This document shows positions 51,984-61,386 of a stretch of DNA of 64,000 nt, in pieces. Position numbers and translations under genes: made by a program. A model generated the notes under the pieces. The model saw only the letters and a program-made list of their open reading frames with translations, made no database searches and had not been told where the DNA came from. Numbering within the stretch: position 1 is the stretch's first letter; each line of letters opens with the position of its first letter. The stretch is from Pseudoduganella flava (GTDB taxonomy: Bacteria; Pseudomonadota; Gammaproteobacteria; Burkholderiales; Burkholderiaceae_D): positions 1 to 64,000 of the forward strand of contig NZ_VLKW01000017.1 of NCBI RefSeq assembly GCF_007830495.1, given 5' to 3'.

Positions 51984-53939
51984 TCAGGTGGCTTCGGTTG
52001 GCAGCCGCATGCCGGGCTCCGGCGCGGCCTGGCCCGGCTGGTCCTCGGGGCCGGCTGCCACGTGGGCCGTTTCCGCATTGGCCGGGGCCAGGTCCGTACC
52101 GGGTGCGGCCGGCGCCAGTTCCGGGGCCCGCTTGCCGCGCCATAGTTCGCTGTGACCCAGCGGGTCGGTGTACCAGTCGTGCAGCCGGGCGTCCGGCCCG
52201 CGCGTGGCCTCGGCCAGCGCGGCGATCGGCGCCTTCGGCACGCGGTCTTCCGTCAACAGGCCATTCCGTTCGTGGAACGTGTCCGTCAGCTGCGTGTAGC
52301 AAAAGCCGGACAGCGGCCGGCAGCGGTGGATCGCCGCCATCAGCTTGCGGTAGCGTTCCAGCAGCTCCTCGCCGTCACGCGCCACCGAGTAGCCCCAGCC
52401 TTTCGGGTCCTTCTCGTCCATGCAGGCGATGCCGCCGAACTCGGACAGGAACAGCGGCTTGCCCATGCCGTCGAAGCCGTCGATGACGAGCCGCCGGCGC
52501 GCCGGGCGCACGTGCTCGAACGTGTACTTCAAGCCTTCGCGGGTACCGTAGCGGGCATACAGCTCTTCCGGGTCGGCGTGGTAGTCGTGGATGTTGACGA
52601 AGTCGCCGCACGGCATCTCCCAGCCGTCGTTGCCGACGACGGGCCGCGTGCCGTCCAGCGCCCGCGTCATGTGGTACATCGCGCGCACGAAGTCGACCTG
52701 GCGGCGGTCGTGCATCAGCTCCGGCACGCCCCACGATTCGTTGGTGGGCACCCATGCGACGATGGACGGGTGCGAGATGTCGCGCTCGACCAGTTCCTTC
52801 CACTCCTCCATCACGCCATGCACCGTCTCGCTGGAGAAGCCGTAGGCGGACGGCATCTCGGCCCACACGCACAGGCCCAGCACGTCGCACCAGTACAGCC
52901 AGCGCGGGTCTTCCGACTTCTGGTGCTTGCGCACGCCGTTGAAGCCCAGCCGTTTGATCAGCAGCACGTCCTGGCGCAGCTGCTCGGCCGACGCCACCAT
53001 CAGGCTGTCCGGCCAGTAGCCCTGGTCCAGCACCATGCGCAGGTAATACGGCCGGCTGTTCAGCAGGAAGCGGTCGCCGTCCACCGACACCGTGCGCAGC
53101 GCCGTATAGCTGACGACGTGGTCCATCACGAGGCCATCCCCCGCGTGCAGCGTGATCTCGGCATCGATCAGTTGCGGGCTTTCCGGGCTCCACATCCAGT
53201 GCGCCCGCGCGTCGTCGATACCGGGGTCGGGCAGCTGGAACAGGCGCGACAGCCGCTCGCCCGTCAGCATGCAGCGGTCGTTGACGAGCACTTGCTCGCC
53301 CAGGCGCATCACGACGTTGACGGTGCTGCCGGGCGGCGCATGCGACACGTCCGCGTCGAGCCGGATCTGCCACGTGAACACGTCGGCCGTCCAGCGCAGC
53401 CGCGACACGTGGGCGCGCGCCACCTTCTCCATCCATACGGTGCGCCAGATGCCGGTGGTGCGCGGGTACCAGATCGAATGGGGCTCCAGTTCCCAGTCCA
53501 TCTTGCCGCGCACCTTGTGCATGTCGTGCGGATCGTCCTCGGCCTGCACGATGATTTCCATGCTGCGGCCGACGAGGTAGCGCGTGACGTCGATCGAGAA
53601 CGGCCCGTGGCCGCCCTTGTGCTCGATCGCGAAGTGGCCGTTGATCCACACGCGGGCGCGGTGGTTGACGGCGCCGAAGTGCAGGAACAGCCGCTCGTCC
53701 GACGACGGCAGCAGGTTGTCGTCCAGCCCCACCACCCGGCGGTACCACACGCGCCGGCGAAAGCCCGTGTCATGCAAGCCGCTCGCCGCCGCCTCGGGCG
53801 GGAACGGCACGATGATCGTCCGGTCGAACGGCACGGACGCGGGGTCGTGATGGACGGCCTTGTCGTCCAACATCGCCTGCCACGGTCCGTCCAGGTTCAG
53901 CCATTGTGGGCGCCGCAGCTGCGGCCGGGGGTGATCCAC
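51984..53939 (-). CDS. Glycoside hydrolase family 2 protein
   Basis: This 651-residue enzyme has a jelly-roll domain, an immunoglobulin-like domain and a TIM barrel. The acid/base Glu is in WVPTNESWGVP and the nucleophile Glu in PLFLSEFGG. The fold is that of beta-galactosidase, glucuronidase and mannosidase; the substrate is not readable. A GTG start at 53939 is chosen because a perfect AAGGAGG lies eight bases upstream; ATG 53969 would lie within the operator. No signal peptide is seen. The C-terminal 60 residues are low-complexity Pro/Ala/Glu. Confidence 0.85.
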   Translation of the reverse strand: MDHPRPQLRRPQWLNLDGPWQAMLDDKAVHHDPASVPFDRTIIVPFPPEAAASGLHDTGFRRRVWYRRVVGLDDNLLPSSDERLFLHFGAVNHRARVWINGHFAIEHKGGHGPFSIDVTRYLVGRSMEIIVQAEDDPHDMHKVRGKMDWELEPHSIWYPRTTGIWRTVWMEKVARAHVSRLRWTADVFTWQIRLDADVSHAPPGSTVNVVMRLGEQVLVNDRCMLTGERLSRLFQLPDPGIDDARAHWMWSPESPQLIDAEITLHAGDGLVMDHVVSYTALRTVSVDGDRFLLNSRPYYLRMVLDQGYWPDSLMVASAEQLRQDVLLIKRLGFNGVRKHQKSEDPRWLYWCDVLGLCVWAEMPSAYGFSSETVHGVMEEWKELVERDISHPSIVAWVPTNESWGVPELMHDRRQVDFVRAMYHMTRALDGTRPVVGNDGWEMPCGDFVNIHDYHADPEELYARYGTREGLKYTFEHVRPARRRLVIDGFDGMGKPLFLSEFGGIACMDEKDPKGWGYSVARDGEELLERYRKLMAAIHRCRPLSGFCYTQLTDTFHERNGLLTEDRVPKAPIAALAEATRGPDARLHDWYTDPLGHSELWRGKRAPELAPAAPGTDLAPANAETAHVAAGPEDQPGQAAPEPGMRLPTEAT

Positions 53940-53953
53940 GGTTTCGTCCTCCT

Positions 53954-53968
53954 TGGGAAGCGCTCTCA
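53954..53968. promoter_or_regulatory. LacI/GalR-type operator upstream of GH2 gene
   Basis: TGGGAAGCGCTCTCA contains the AGCGCT centre of LacI-family operators and matches the CcpA-like consensus in 12 of 14 positions. It abuts the ribosome site of the GH2 gene. No LacI-family gene is present in the window. Confidence 0.5.
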
Positions 53969-54023
53969 TAACCTCTCTCCATATCATAAGGTGTTTGGGC
54001 GCCGGCACGCGCCACGGTTGAGC

Positions 54024-55892
54024 TTACGGCCGCGCCGATGTCGCATCGCGGGCACGCCTGGCGCCGGCCTGGAGCCCCGGGGCGGCGCCGAAGGCCGGCC
54101 CCAGCCGGCTCACGGTCACGGGCCCGAACGTGGCGGCGCGGCCGCCGCCGCCCATCGCCGCCAGCGCCAGCCGCGCGCCAGCGCCCAGCTGGTGCGTCCA
54201 CGTGCCGCCGCCGACCCAGTCGCGGCCGTCCTGGCTGGACCAGGCAGTCCACCGTTCGAGGCCGCCGGCGCGGCGCACGTCCAGCCGCAGCCACGTCCAG
54301 CCGTCCGCCCCGGCCGGCGTGCCCGCCACCGTGTTGCCGTAGCGGGGATAGCCGGCGGGGACGGGCTTCTGCTCCTTCGCGAACTCCACCTGGTGCAGCC
54401 CACGCCCGGCCAGCACGACGAGCTTCACGTAGTTGTCGTCGTCGCCCAGCGCGACGAGGCCGGCCTGCGCATTGCTGGCGCAGCAGTCGTCCGGCGCGTC
54501 CAGCCGCACGCGCGTTTCGATGCGCACGTCGCCGGCCGGCAGCGGCCGGGCCAGCAGCGGCGCGCTGTTGGTGTCGACGTGCAGGTCGCCCGGCTGGGTG
54601 CTCCAGGCCAGACCGCGTGCCCCCGCCTGCCACGTGCCGGGGTCGCGGATCCAGCGCCACGGCGGGGCCGGCGGCTTGGCGAAGTCGTCGCGCCAGAGCA
54701 GGTGCAGGTCCGCGCCGCTGCCGTGCACGCGCACGGGCGGGCGCGCCGGCGCATCGGCGGTGGCGGCGGGCGCGGGCAGCAGCTCGTCCGACGGGCCGCC
54801 GCCGCCCGCCACGATGGGCCAGCCGCCCACCCAGTCGACGCGGTCCAGCAGCGCGACGCGGCGCGTCAGGCCCGGCGCGAAGAACGGTTCGTTCAGGTCG
54901 ATGGCGTGGTACATGGTCCACCACTGGCCGGCCGCGTCCTGGAACACCGTGTTGTGGCCCGGCCCCGTCCAGCGGTTGCCGTTCTGCGGCAGCACGGGCG
55001 TGCCACCGGCCCGCACAGCCGCCATGTCTTCGCCGTGCCGGTCGAGGAAAGGGCCCAGCGGCGAGACCGCACGGCCGACGTGCAGCGCGTAACCCGTCAG
55101 CGGGCCGGCGCAGCAGTCGGTGGCGGAAGCGAACAGGTACCACATGCCGTCATGCCGCACGACCTCGGCGCCCTCGTAGCGCCAGCTGGTGCCGACCTGG
55201 CGCGGCTCTCCTTCGACGGACAGGCCGTCGGCCGCCAGCCGTTGCACGAAGATGCCGCCGCCATAGCTGCCGTAGTACAGGTAGCGGGTGCCGTCGGTAT
55301 CGGTGACGACGTCCGGGTCGAACGTCCAGTCGAACTTGCAGCCGCTCGTCGCGCCGTCGACCCGGCGCGGCGGCACGACCGGTTTCGGGCTGGCGCGCCA
55401 CGGGCCGGCCGGGCTGTCGGCCACCGCGACGCCGATCGCGCTGTCGTTGTCGCAGCCGGGTTCCGGGCTGGCCACGTCGACGACGTCCGTGATCGTGTAG
55501 TACAGCCAGTAGCGGCCGTCGTGGTAGTGCGGTTCGGGTGCCCACAGGCCGGCCTTCGGCGCGGCCGGCGGCGGGCGGTCGGCAAAAGCGTCGGCGACGT
55601 AGTCCCAGTGCACCAGGTCTTGCGAGCGGTAGATCGGCATCAGCCGGAACTTCCAGCCGCCCTGCTCGCCCGGCTCGCGCTCGGCATGGCTGACGGGATC
55701 GGTGGTGCAGTAGAGGTACCAGGTGGGCGTGGCCGCCCGCGGATCGCGCAGCACGGCAGGATCGGCACAGTTCTGCGCCGGCGCGCCGCCGGGCAGGCGC
55801 ACCGGCAGCGGATTGCGATAAGTGGAGGTCGATTGCGCTTGCGCAGCGGCGGCACAGAACACAGCCGCCGCGAGAAACAGGCATGCCCGCAC
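54024..55892 (-). CDS. Secreted GH43 protein with C-terminal lectin-like domain
   Basis: This 622-residue protein begins at GTG 55892, six bases after GAGGAG, giving a clean signal peptide (ACLFLAAAVFCAAAAQAQ). The GH43 propeller (about 25-335) includes NCADPAVLRD (base Asp), FDWTFDPDVVTDTDG and YEGAEVVRHDGMWYLF (acid Glu). A beta-sandwich domain (about 370-600: LLWRDDFAKPP, WTWLRLDVR) resembles GH43-associated C-terminal domains. It probably removes arabinose or xylose outside the cytoplasm, with products taken up by the ABC transporter encoded downstream. Confidence 0.88.
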   Translation of the reverse strand: MRACLFLAAAVFCAAAAQAQSTSTYRNPLPVRLPGGAPAQNCADPAVLRDPRAATPTWYLYCTTDPVSHAEREPGEQGGWKFRLMPIYRSQDLVHWDYVADAFADRPPPAAPKAGLWAPEPHYHDGRYWLYYTITDVVDVASPEPGCDNDSAIGVAVADSPAGPWRASPKPVVPPRRVDGATSGCKFDWTFDPDVVTDTDGTRYLYYGSYGGGIFVQRLAADGLSVEGEPRQVGTSWRYEGAEVVRHDGMWYLFASATDCCAGPLTGYALHVGRAVSPLGPFLDRHGEDMAAVRAGGTPVLPQNGNRWTGPGHNTVFQDAAGQWWTMYHAIDLNEPFFAPGLTRRVALLDRVDWVGGWPIVAGGGGPSDELLPAPAATADAPARPPVRVHGSGADLHLLWRDDFAKPPAPPWRWIRDPGTWQAGARGLAWSTQPGDLHVDTNSAPLLARPLPAGDVRIETRVRLDAPDDCCASNAQAGLVALGDDDNYVKLVVLAGRGLHQVEFAKEQKPVPAGYPRYGNTVAGTPAGADGWTWLRLDVRRAGGLERWTAWSSQDGRDWVGGGTWTHQLGAGARLALAAMGGGGRAATFGPVTVSRLGPAFGAAPGLQAGARRARDATSARP

Positions 55893-55971
55893 TGGAAACT
55901 CCTCGTCGCCAAAACGCGCAAGGTAGCATGGACGGCGAGCCGATGCAGCACCGCTGAACGTGAACAGGAAA

Positions 55972-56013
55972 CCGGTGTCAGACACCATTTTCTACAATGG
56001 AGTCCGACACCGG
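55972..56013. repeat. R2 palindrome
   Basis: CCGGTGTC and GACACCGG arms bracket an inner stem CCATT/AATGG. Flanking GTCAGACACC resembles the R1 style but differs in sequence. It lies 80 bases upstream of the GH43 start and could sit in its promoter region. Confidence 0.65.
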
Positions 56014-56061
56014 GTTAATTACTCAGCCTGGCGTATTGCTTTCACCCCAACGGCAAAGGCA

Positions 56062-56088
56062 GGGGTCAGACCCGGCGGGTCTGACCCC
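56062..56088. repeat. R1 dispersed palindrome, copy at 56.0 kb
   Basis: Core with a GGC centre and outer flanks CCCCAACGGCAAAGGC and GGGTTTGCATCTGGGTT. It sits 42 bases before the start of the 102-residue ORF. Confidence 0.8.
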
Positions 56089-56129
56089 AGGGTTTGCATC
56101 TGGGTTGCACACACGTTGAAGGAGCGCTG

Positions 56130-56438
56130 ATGGATGAGCTGAACGAACGCCTGCTGGCCGAGCTACGGCGCTATGCGGGCAGCCGCTTGAAGGATGTGGC
56201 GCGGGGCGCCGAGACGCGTGCGCTGGCGGCGCTGCTCGTCGAGAAGTATGGCTATGGGCTGGCCAAGGCCCTCAACGTGTTCGAGGAGCTGCACGGCCGG
56301 CCCCAATCGGACCTGGGCCGGCAGATCGAGCAGGTCGTGCGCGAGGTGGATGCGGATGCCGTGCGGCACCGCCGGCTGCGCTGGGATACGCGGCCGGCGG
56401 ACCTGGCGCTCGGCGGGGACGACACCCCGCCGCCCTGA
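56130..56438 (+). CDS. Small hypothetical protein
   Basis: This 102-residue protein begins MDELNERLLAELRRYAGSR after GAAGGAGCGCTG, a good ribosome site. It is predicted helical and charged, with VEKYGYGLAKALNVFEELHG in the middle and a proline tail. No family recognised. Its stop abuts the maeB stop in a TGATCA palindrome, leaving no gap between the convergent genes. Confidence 0.6.
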   Translation: MDELNERLLAELRRYAGSRLKDVARGAETRALAALLVEKYGYGLAKALNVFEELHGRPQSDLGRQIEQVVREVDADAVRHRRLRWDTRPADLALGGDDTPPP

Positions 56439-58652
56439 TCAGCGGATCGCTTCGGCGACGGCCACCGCCGTCATGTTGACGATGCGGCGTACCGTCGCGC
56501 CCGGGCCCAGCACGTGCACGGGCTTCGCGGCACCCAGCAGCACGGGGCCGACCGTTACGCCCTTGCCGCCGGTGACCTTCAACAGGTTGAACGCGATATT
56601 GGCCGCGTCCAGCGACGGCATCACCAGCACGTTCGCTTCACCTGCGAAGCCGCCGGCCGCAAGGCCACGCGGGTCGCCCATCAGCGCCACGTCGCCCTGC
56701 ACCTCGCCGAGCACCGGAAGGTCCGGCGCCGCCTGCGTGAGCAGCGCATGCGCCTCGCGCATCTTGCGGGCGGACGGGCGTTCGGATGCGCCGGCCGTCG
56801 AATGCGACAGCAACGCCACTTTCGGCTCGAGACCGAAGTTGCGCACTTCGCGGGCCGCCAGTTGCGCGATCGCGGCCAGCTGGCGGGCGTCCGGCTCGTC
56901 GTTGACGTGCGTGTCGGCGACGAACAGCGTGTGCTTTTCCAGCACCAGCGCGTTCATCGTCGCCATCACCTCGGCATCCGGCGCCAGGCCAATGATGTCG
57001 CGCACCTGCTCCAGGTGGCGGTCGAAATTGCCGCGCACGCCGCACAGCACCGCATCCGCGTCACCGGACTGCAGCAGCGCCAGCGCATGCGCCGTCGCGT
57101 CGTTCGTGCCCGGATCGGCCAGTACGTAATCCGTGCCGCGCTTCAGGCGCAGGCCCGCCGCGGCGATGGCCTGCTCGACGGCGGCCGGCGCGCCGACCAG
57201 CACCGGCTGGGCCAGGCCTTCGTCGACCACAGTCTGCACGGCGCGCAGCACGCGTTCCTCGTCGCCCTCGGCATACACGACGCGCTTCGGCGCCGCCTTG
57301 GCGGACGAGAACAGCGGCTTCATCACGAGGCCCGTGTGGTAGACCTGCTGCTCGAGCTGGGCGCGGTACGCCGCCAGGTCGGCGATAGGCTGCGTCGCTA
57401 CGCCCGATTCCGCCGCGGCTTGCGCGACGGCCGGTGCGATCGCGGCCATCAGGCGCTGGTCGAACGGCTTCGGGATGATGTAGTCGGGGCCGAACGACAG
57501 CGCCTGGCCCGCATACGCGGCCGCCACCGTTTCGGACACTTCCGCTTCGGCCAGCGCGGCGATCGCCACCACGCACGCCTGTTTCATCGCCTCCGTGATG
57601 CGCGTTGCGCCGCAGTCCAGCGCACCGCGGAAGATGTACGGGAAGCAGAGCACGTTGTTGACCTGGTTCGGGTAGTCCGACCGGCCCGTGGCGATGATGC
57701 AGTCCGGCCGCGCGGCCAGCGCCACTTCCGGACGGATCTCCGGTTCCGGGTTGGCCAGCGCCAGGATGATCGGCCGCTCGGCCATCGTCTGCACCATCGG
57801 GCCCGTCAGCACGCCGGCCGTCGAGCAGCCCAGGAACACGTCGGCACCGCGCACGATGTCGGCCAGGGTACGCGCATCCGTGGCCTGCGCGTAGCGCGCC
57901 TTGTTCGCTTCCATGTTCGCTTCGCGGCCTTGCCAGATCACGCCGCGCGAGTCGGCCACGTAGACGTTTTCGCGGCGCACGCCGAGACCCACCATCATGT
58001 CCAGGCAGGCAATGGCGGCCGCGCCGGCGCCGGAGGCCACCAGCTTGATGTCGCCGATGCGCTTGCCGGCCACCTTCAGCGCGTTGAGCAGCGCGGCGCT
58101 GGAGATGATCGCCGTGCCGTGCTGGTCGTCGTGGAATACGGGGATGTTCATCCGCTCGCGCAGCTTCTGCTCGATGTAGAAGCATTCCGGCGCCTTGATG
58201 TCTTCCAGGTTGATGCCGCCGACGGTCGGCTCCAGCATCGCGATGGCGTCCACCAGCTTGTCCGGATCCGTCTCGGCCAGTTCGATGTCGAACACGTCGA
58301 CGCCGGCGAACTGCTTGAACAGGCAGCCCTTGCCTTCCATGACGGGCTTCGATGCGAGCGGGCCGATGTTACCGAGGCCCAGCACGGCGGTGCCGTTCGT
58401 GATCACGGCGACGAGGTTGCCGCGCGACGTGTACTCGGCGGCCGTGGCGGGATTCGCGGCGATCTCCTCGCACGCGTACGCGACGCCCGGCGAATACGCC
58501 AGCGACAGGTCGCGCTGGTTCGACAGCGGTTTCGTCGGCACCACTTCGATCTTGCCGCGGGTGGGGTGGCGGTGGTAATCCAGCGCGTCGGCGCGCAGCT
58601 GCTGCTCGCGGCGCTGGTCGTTGGCGGAATCCGGGTTGTTCTGTTGCGTCAT
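56439..58652 (-). CDS. maeB: NADP-dependent malic enzyme with phosphotransacetylase-like domain
   Basis: This 737-residue MaeB-type enzyme decarboxylates malate to pyruvate with NADP. The N-terminal malic domain (about 20-410) has SLAYSPGVAYACEEIA, NGTAVLGLGNIGP, and FHDDQHGTAIISSAALLNAL (metal Asp-Asp); the NAD(P) fold has GAGAAAIACL. The C-terminal part (about 425-735) is a PTA-like domain with STAGASERPSARKM, thought to be regulatory. Length is slightly below the usual 750-760. It is a stand-alone gene. Confidence 0.95.
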   Translation of the reverse strand: MTQQNNPDSANDQRREQQLRADALDYHRHPTRGKIEVVPTKPLSNQRDLSLAYSPGVAYACEEIAANPATAAEYTSRGNLVAVITNGTAVLGLGNIGPLASKPVMEGKGCLFKQFAGVDVFDIELAETDPDKLVDAIAMLEPTVGGINLEDIKAPECFYIEQKLRERMNIPVFHDDQHGTAIISSAALLNALKVAGKRIGDIKLVASGAGAAAIACLDMMVGLGVRRENVYVADSRGVIWQGREANMEANKARYAQATDARTLADIVRGADVFLGCSTAGVLTGPMVQTMAERPIILALANPEPEIRPEVALAARPDCIIATGRSDYPNQVNNVLCFPYIFRGALDCGATRITEAMKQACVVAIAALAEAEVSETVAAAYAGQALSFGPDYIIPKPFDQRLMAAIAPAVAQAAAESGVATQPIADLAAYRAQLEQQVYHTGLVMKPLFSSAKAAPKRVVYAEGDEERVLRAVQTVVDEGLAQPVLVGAPAAVEQAIAAAGLRLKRGTDYVLADPGTNDATAHALALLQSGDADAVLCGVRGNFDRHLEQVRDIIGLAPDAEVMATMNALVLEKHTLFVADTHVNDEPDARQLAAIAQLAAREVRNFGLEPKVALLSHSTAGASERPSARKMREAHALLTQAAPDLPVLGEVQGDVALMGDPRGLAAGGFAGEANVLVMPSLDAANIAFNLLKVTGGKGVTVGPVLLGAAKPVHVLGPGATVRRIVNMTAVAVAEAIR

Positions 58653-58875
58653 GCGATCTCCTTCAGGCGCCCGGGCGGAGCGTGCCGCGCGGGTCGGGGG
58701 CTATGGGTAATCCGGGCCGGCGGCGAACATCGCCGCGCGTGGCAAACCGTCAATACTAACCCATATGGCAGAAGGAGGAAGGCGGCCGTCCCCTCGTAGT
58801 TTCCCGTATTGCAGCCTTGGCAAGGCGCGCAACCGCCGCCAAGCGGTCCGCGCTCAGCCGATGATCGGTCAGTGA

Positions 58876-60408
58876 TCAGCCATCGATCAGCCGCTCCACC
58901 ACCGGCGCCAGCGCCGGCGGGCGGCAACCATAGGCGGCCAGCCGGCCCTGCGCCTGCGGCGCCAGTTCCAGGTCGTACGGCAGGCGGCCCGCGACGAGCC
59001 ACAGCGCCTCCTGCGGCAGCGCGGCCACGAGGCGGCGCTGCCCCGGCACCAGCATCGCGTTATACGTCTGCACGACGATCTGCGCGGCACCGGCGGCAAA
59101 GGCCAGCGCGGCATCGACGTCCGCCGCATCCGGCTGGGCGGACAGCGTGAACTCGCGCACGTCGAGGCCGCCGGCCGCCAGCGTGTCGCGCATCGAGCTG
59201 CGCGCCTCCTTGTTACGGCCATTGGCCACTTCGTCCACCTCGGTGCGGTCGCGCACTTCGAACGTGATCAAGGTAACGGGCTGCGTGCGGTCCAGCGGGC
59301 GGAAGCGGCCGGCCTGACGCACGGCGCGGCGCTGCACGTCCGCCGCCAGCGCCATTGCGGCATCCGACATCAGCCCTTCCGGCTGGACCGGCAGGTCGCG
59401 CCAGTTGCGCACGGCCGCCGCCTCCTTCAGCTTCGCGACGCGCCGCGCCGCCTCGTCGATGCGCTCCACGGGCAGGCGGCCCGCGGCGACGGCATCCAAC
59501 ACGGCATCGATCGCGCCATGCTGGCGCTCGGCGCGGTGCGATACGAGCACGATGTCGGCACCGGCCAGCAACGTGCCGACGGCGCCCTCCGCAACCCCGA
59601 TGCCGTCGGCGATCGCGCCCATTTCCAGGCAATCAGAGATCACGGCGCCGTCATAGCCCATCTCGTCGCGCAGCAAGCCCGTGAGCACGGCGCGCGACAA
59701 CGTGGCCGGCACGTTGGTGTCCGGCTCGAACGCGGGGAACGCCACGTGCGCCGTCATGATGGCTTCCACGCCCTGCTCGATCGCGGCGCGGAACGGCGCC
59801 AGCTCGACGGCGCGCAGCCGCTGCTGGTCGTGCCCGACCGTGGCCAGCGCATGGTGCGAGTCGACGGCCGTGTCCCCATGGCCGGGGAAATGCTTGGCGG
59901 TCGAGATCACGCCGGCGGCGCGCTGGCCGCGCAGTGCGGCCAGGCCGTAGCGGATCACCGTGTCGGCATCCTCGCCGAACGAGCGCACGCCGATCACGGG
60001 GTTCAGCGGGTTGTTGTTCACGTCCAGCACGGGCGCCAGCAGCATGTTGATGCCGATGCGGCGCATCTCGTCGCCTGACACGAACTGCAGCTGCTCGCAC
60101 GCGTCAACCGAGCCGGCGGCCTGGAACGCCATCGGTGCCGGGATCGGCGTCACGCCCTGCTCGATACGCATCACCATGCCGCCTTCCTGGTCCAGCGCGA
60201 TCAGTAGCGGTTCGGCGCTGACCTCGGCGTTGATCTCCTGCAGGCGGCGGCACAGCGCGGCCACCTGGGCCGGCGTGTGCACGTTGCGGCGGAACAGGAT
60301 CACACCGCCGATCCGCCGCTCGCGGATCAGCCGCTCGATCGCCGCGTCGGGCTCCAGGCCGTCGAAGCCCACCATGAACAACTGTCCCACCTTCTGTGCC
60401 ACATCCAT
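58876..60408 (-). CDS. Glycoside hydrolase family 3 (NagZ-like beta-N-acetylhexosaminidase)
   Basis: This 510-residue protein has the GH3 barrel with NagZ-like marks: GGVILFRRNV, LIALDQEGGMVMRI, STAKHFPGHGDTAVDSHHALA (His-Asp loop) and the nucleophile Asp in AVISDCLEMGAI. Unlike E. coli NagZ (about 340) it has an additional C-terminal domain of about 170 residues, as in the longer Bacillus type. The start at 60408 follows GAGGAG by seven bases. No signal peptide is seen. It probably acts in peptidoglycan recycling or chito-oligosaccharide use. Confidence 0.88.
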   Translation of the reverse strand: MDVAQKVGQLFMVGFDGLEPDAAIERLIRERRIGGVILFRRNVHTPAQVAALCRRLQEINAEVSAEPLLIALDQEGGMVMRIEQGVTPIPAPMAFQAAGSVDACEQLQFVSGDEMRRIGINMLLAPVLDVNNNPLNPVIGVRSFGEDADTVIRYGLAALRGQRAAGVISTAKHFPGHGDTAVDSHHALATVGHDQQRLRAVELAPFRAAIEQGVEAIMTAHVAFPAFEPDTNVPATLSRAVLTGLLRDEMGYDGAVISDCLEMGAIADGIGVAEGAVGTLLAGADIVLVSHRAERQHGAIDAVLDAVAAGRLPVERIDEAARRVAKLKEAAAVRNWRDLPVQPEGLMSDAAMALAADVQRRAVRQAGRFRPLDRTQPVTLITFEVRDRTEVDEVANGRNKEARSSMRDTLAAGGLDVREFTLSAQPDAADVDAALAFAAGAAQIVVQTYNAMLVPGQRRLVAALPQEALWLVAGRLPYDLELAPQAQGRLAAYGCRPPALAPVVERLIDG

Positions 60409-60432
60409 TTCCAAACTCCTCGTCATCGATTG

Positions 60433-61386
60433 TCATTCCTGCCAGGATCGCAATCCCAGCAGCCGCTCCCCGAGCGGTGTCAGGCGCGCCGTCTCGTAGC
60501 GCGTCTGTTCCAGCCTGCGCGGATCGCCGTGCAGGCTGTAGCCCTGCGGCGGAATCCGCTCGCGCCAGCAGCGTATGCGCCAGTCGCGTCCCTCCACATC
60601 CTCTTCGCGGGCCGGCAGCATCGCGATGTACTGCGCCATCCGCACCTTGCCCTTTGAAACGTTCTGGCGGATGCCGTGGCACAGCCGGCTGTTGAAGATC
60701 AGCAGGTCGCCCTTCGCCATTGTCACCGCCGTCTTCGGCAAGCTTGCCACGTCGGGCCGGTACCAGTCGAAGTCCGCGCCCTGCGCCGCCCGCCATGCCG
60801 GATAGTCGCGGTACAGCTGGGGGATGCAGACGAACCCGCCCACGTCCTCGTCCAGCTGGTCCGTGACCGCCAGCACGCCCTGCACGCTGTCCACGTCGCC
60901 GTCCGGGTCGTAATCCCAGTGCATGAAGCTCTTGAATTCGAAGCCCGGTTCCGGCGGCAGGTTGCAGTTGACGCGGTCGATCGACACCCACAGCGCGTTC
61001 GTGCCCCACAGGTCGGCGAACGCGCCATGGATGCGCGGGTCCTGCCGCGTATCCCACAAATACTGGTGATTGTATAACTCCACCATCCCCGCGTTGTAAC
61101 TGAGTTCGTTGCGGCGCAGCGCCGACTTCTCCGGCGTGTACCAGGTTGCCGGGTCGGCCGGGTCCATTTCCTCGAATTCCCAGATCAGCCGTTCGATGCG
61201 CTCCACCTGCTCCGGCGCCACGGCGCCGCGCAGCACGACATAGCCATTGTCGCGCCAGAAGGCCCACTCCGCGGGGCTCAGCACGCGCAGCGCTCCGGCC
61301 TCGCGGGCCAGCCGGCCGCCGCCCAGCGTGGACGGATTGCGCGCGCCGATGTCGCGCTTGCCTATGGTATCGATCGCTTCCATCAT
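60433..61386 (-). CDS. PhyH-family Fe(II)/2-oxoglutarate dioxygenase-like protein
   Basis: This 317-residue protein resembles phytanoyl-CoA dioxygenase-type enzymes. Iron ligands fit the H-x-D in SFMHWDYDPDG and the distal His in SRLCHGIRQN. An early WRDNGYVVLRGAV segment is a family mark. Such enzymes hydroxylate or halogenate small molecules. The ATG at 61386 overlaps the acetyltransferase stop. It is the last gene of a four-gene overlapping operon, so it probably tailors a product made or moved by its partners. Confidence 0.83.
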   Translation of the reverse strand: MMEAIDTIGKRDIGARNPSTLGGGRLAREAGALRVLSPAEWAFWRDNGYVVLRGAVAPEQVERIERLIWEFEEMDPADPATWYTPEKSALRRNELSYNAGMVELYNHQYLWDTRQDPRIHGAFADLWGTNALWVSIDRVNCNLPPEPGFEFKSFMHWDYDPDGDVDSVQGVLAVTDQLDEDVGGFVCIPQLYRDYPAWRAAQGADFDWYRPDVASLPKTAVTMAKGDLLIFNSRLCHGIRQNVSKGKVRMAQYIAMLPAREEDVEGRDWRIRCWRERIPPQGYSLHGDPRRLEQTRYETARLTPLGERLLGLRSWQE

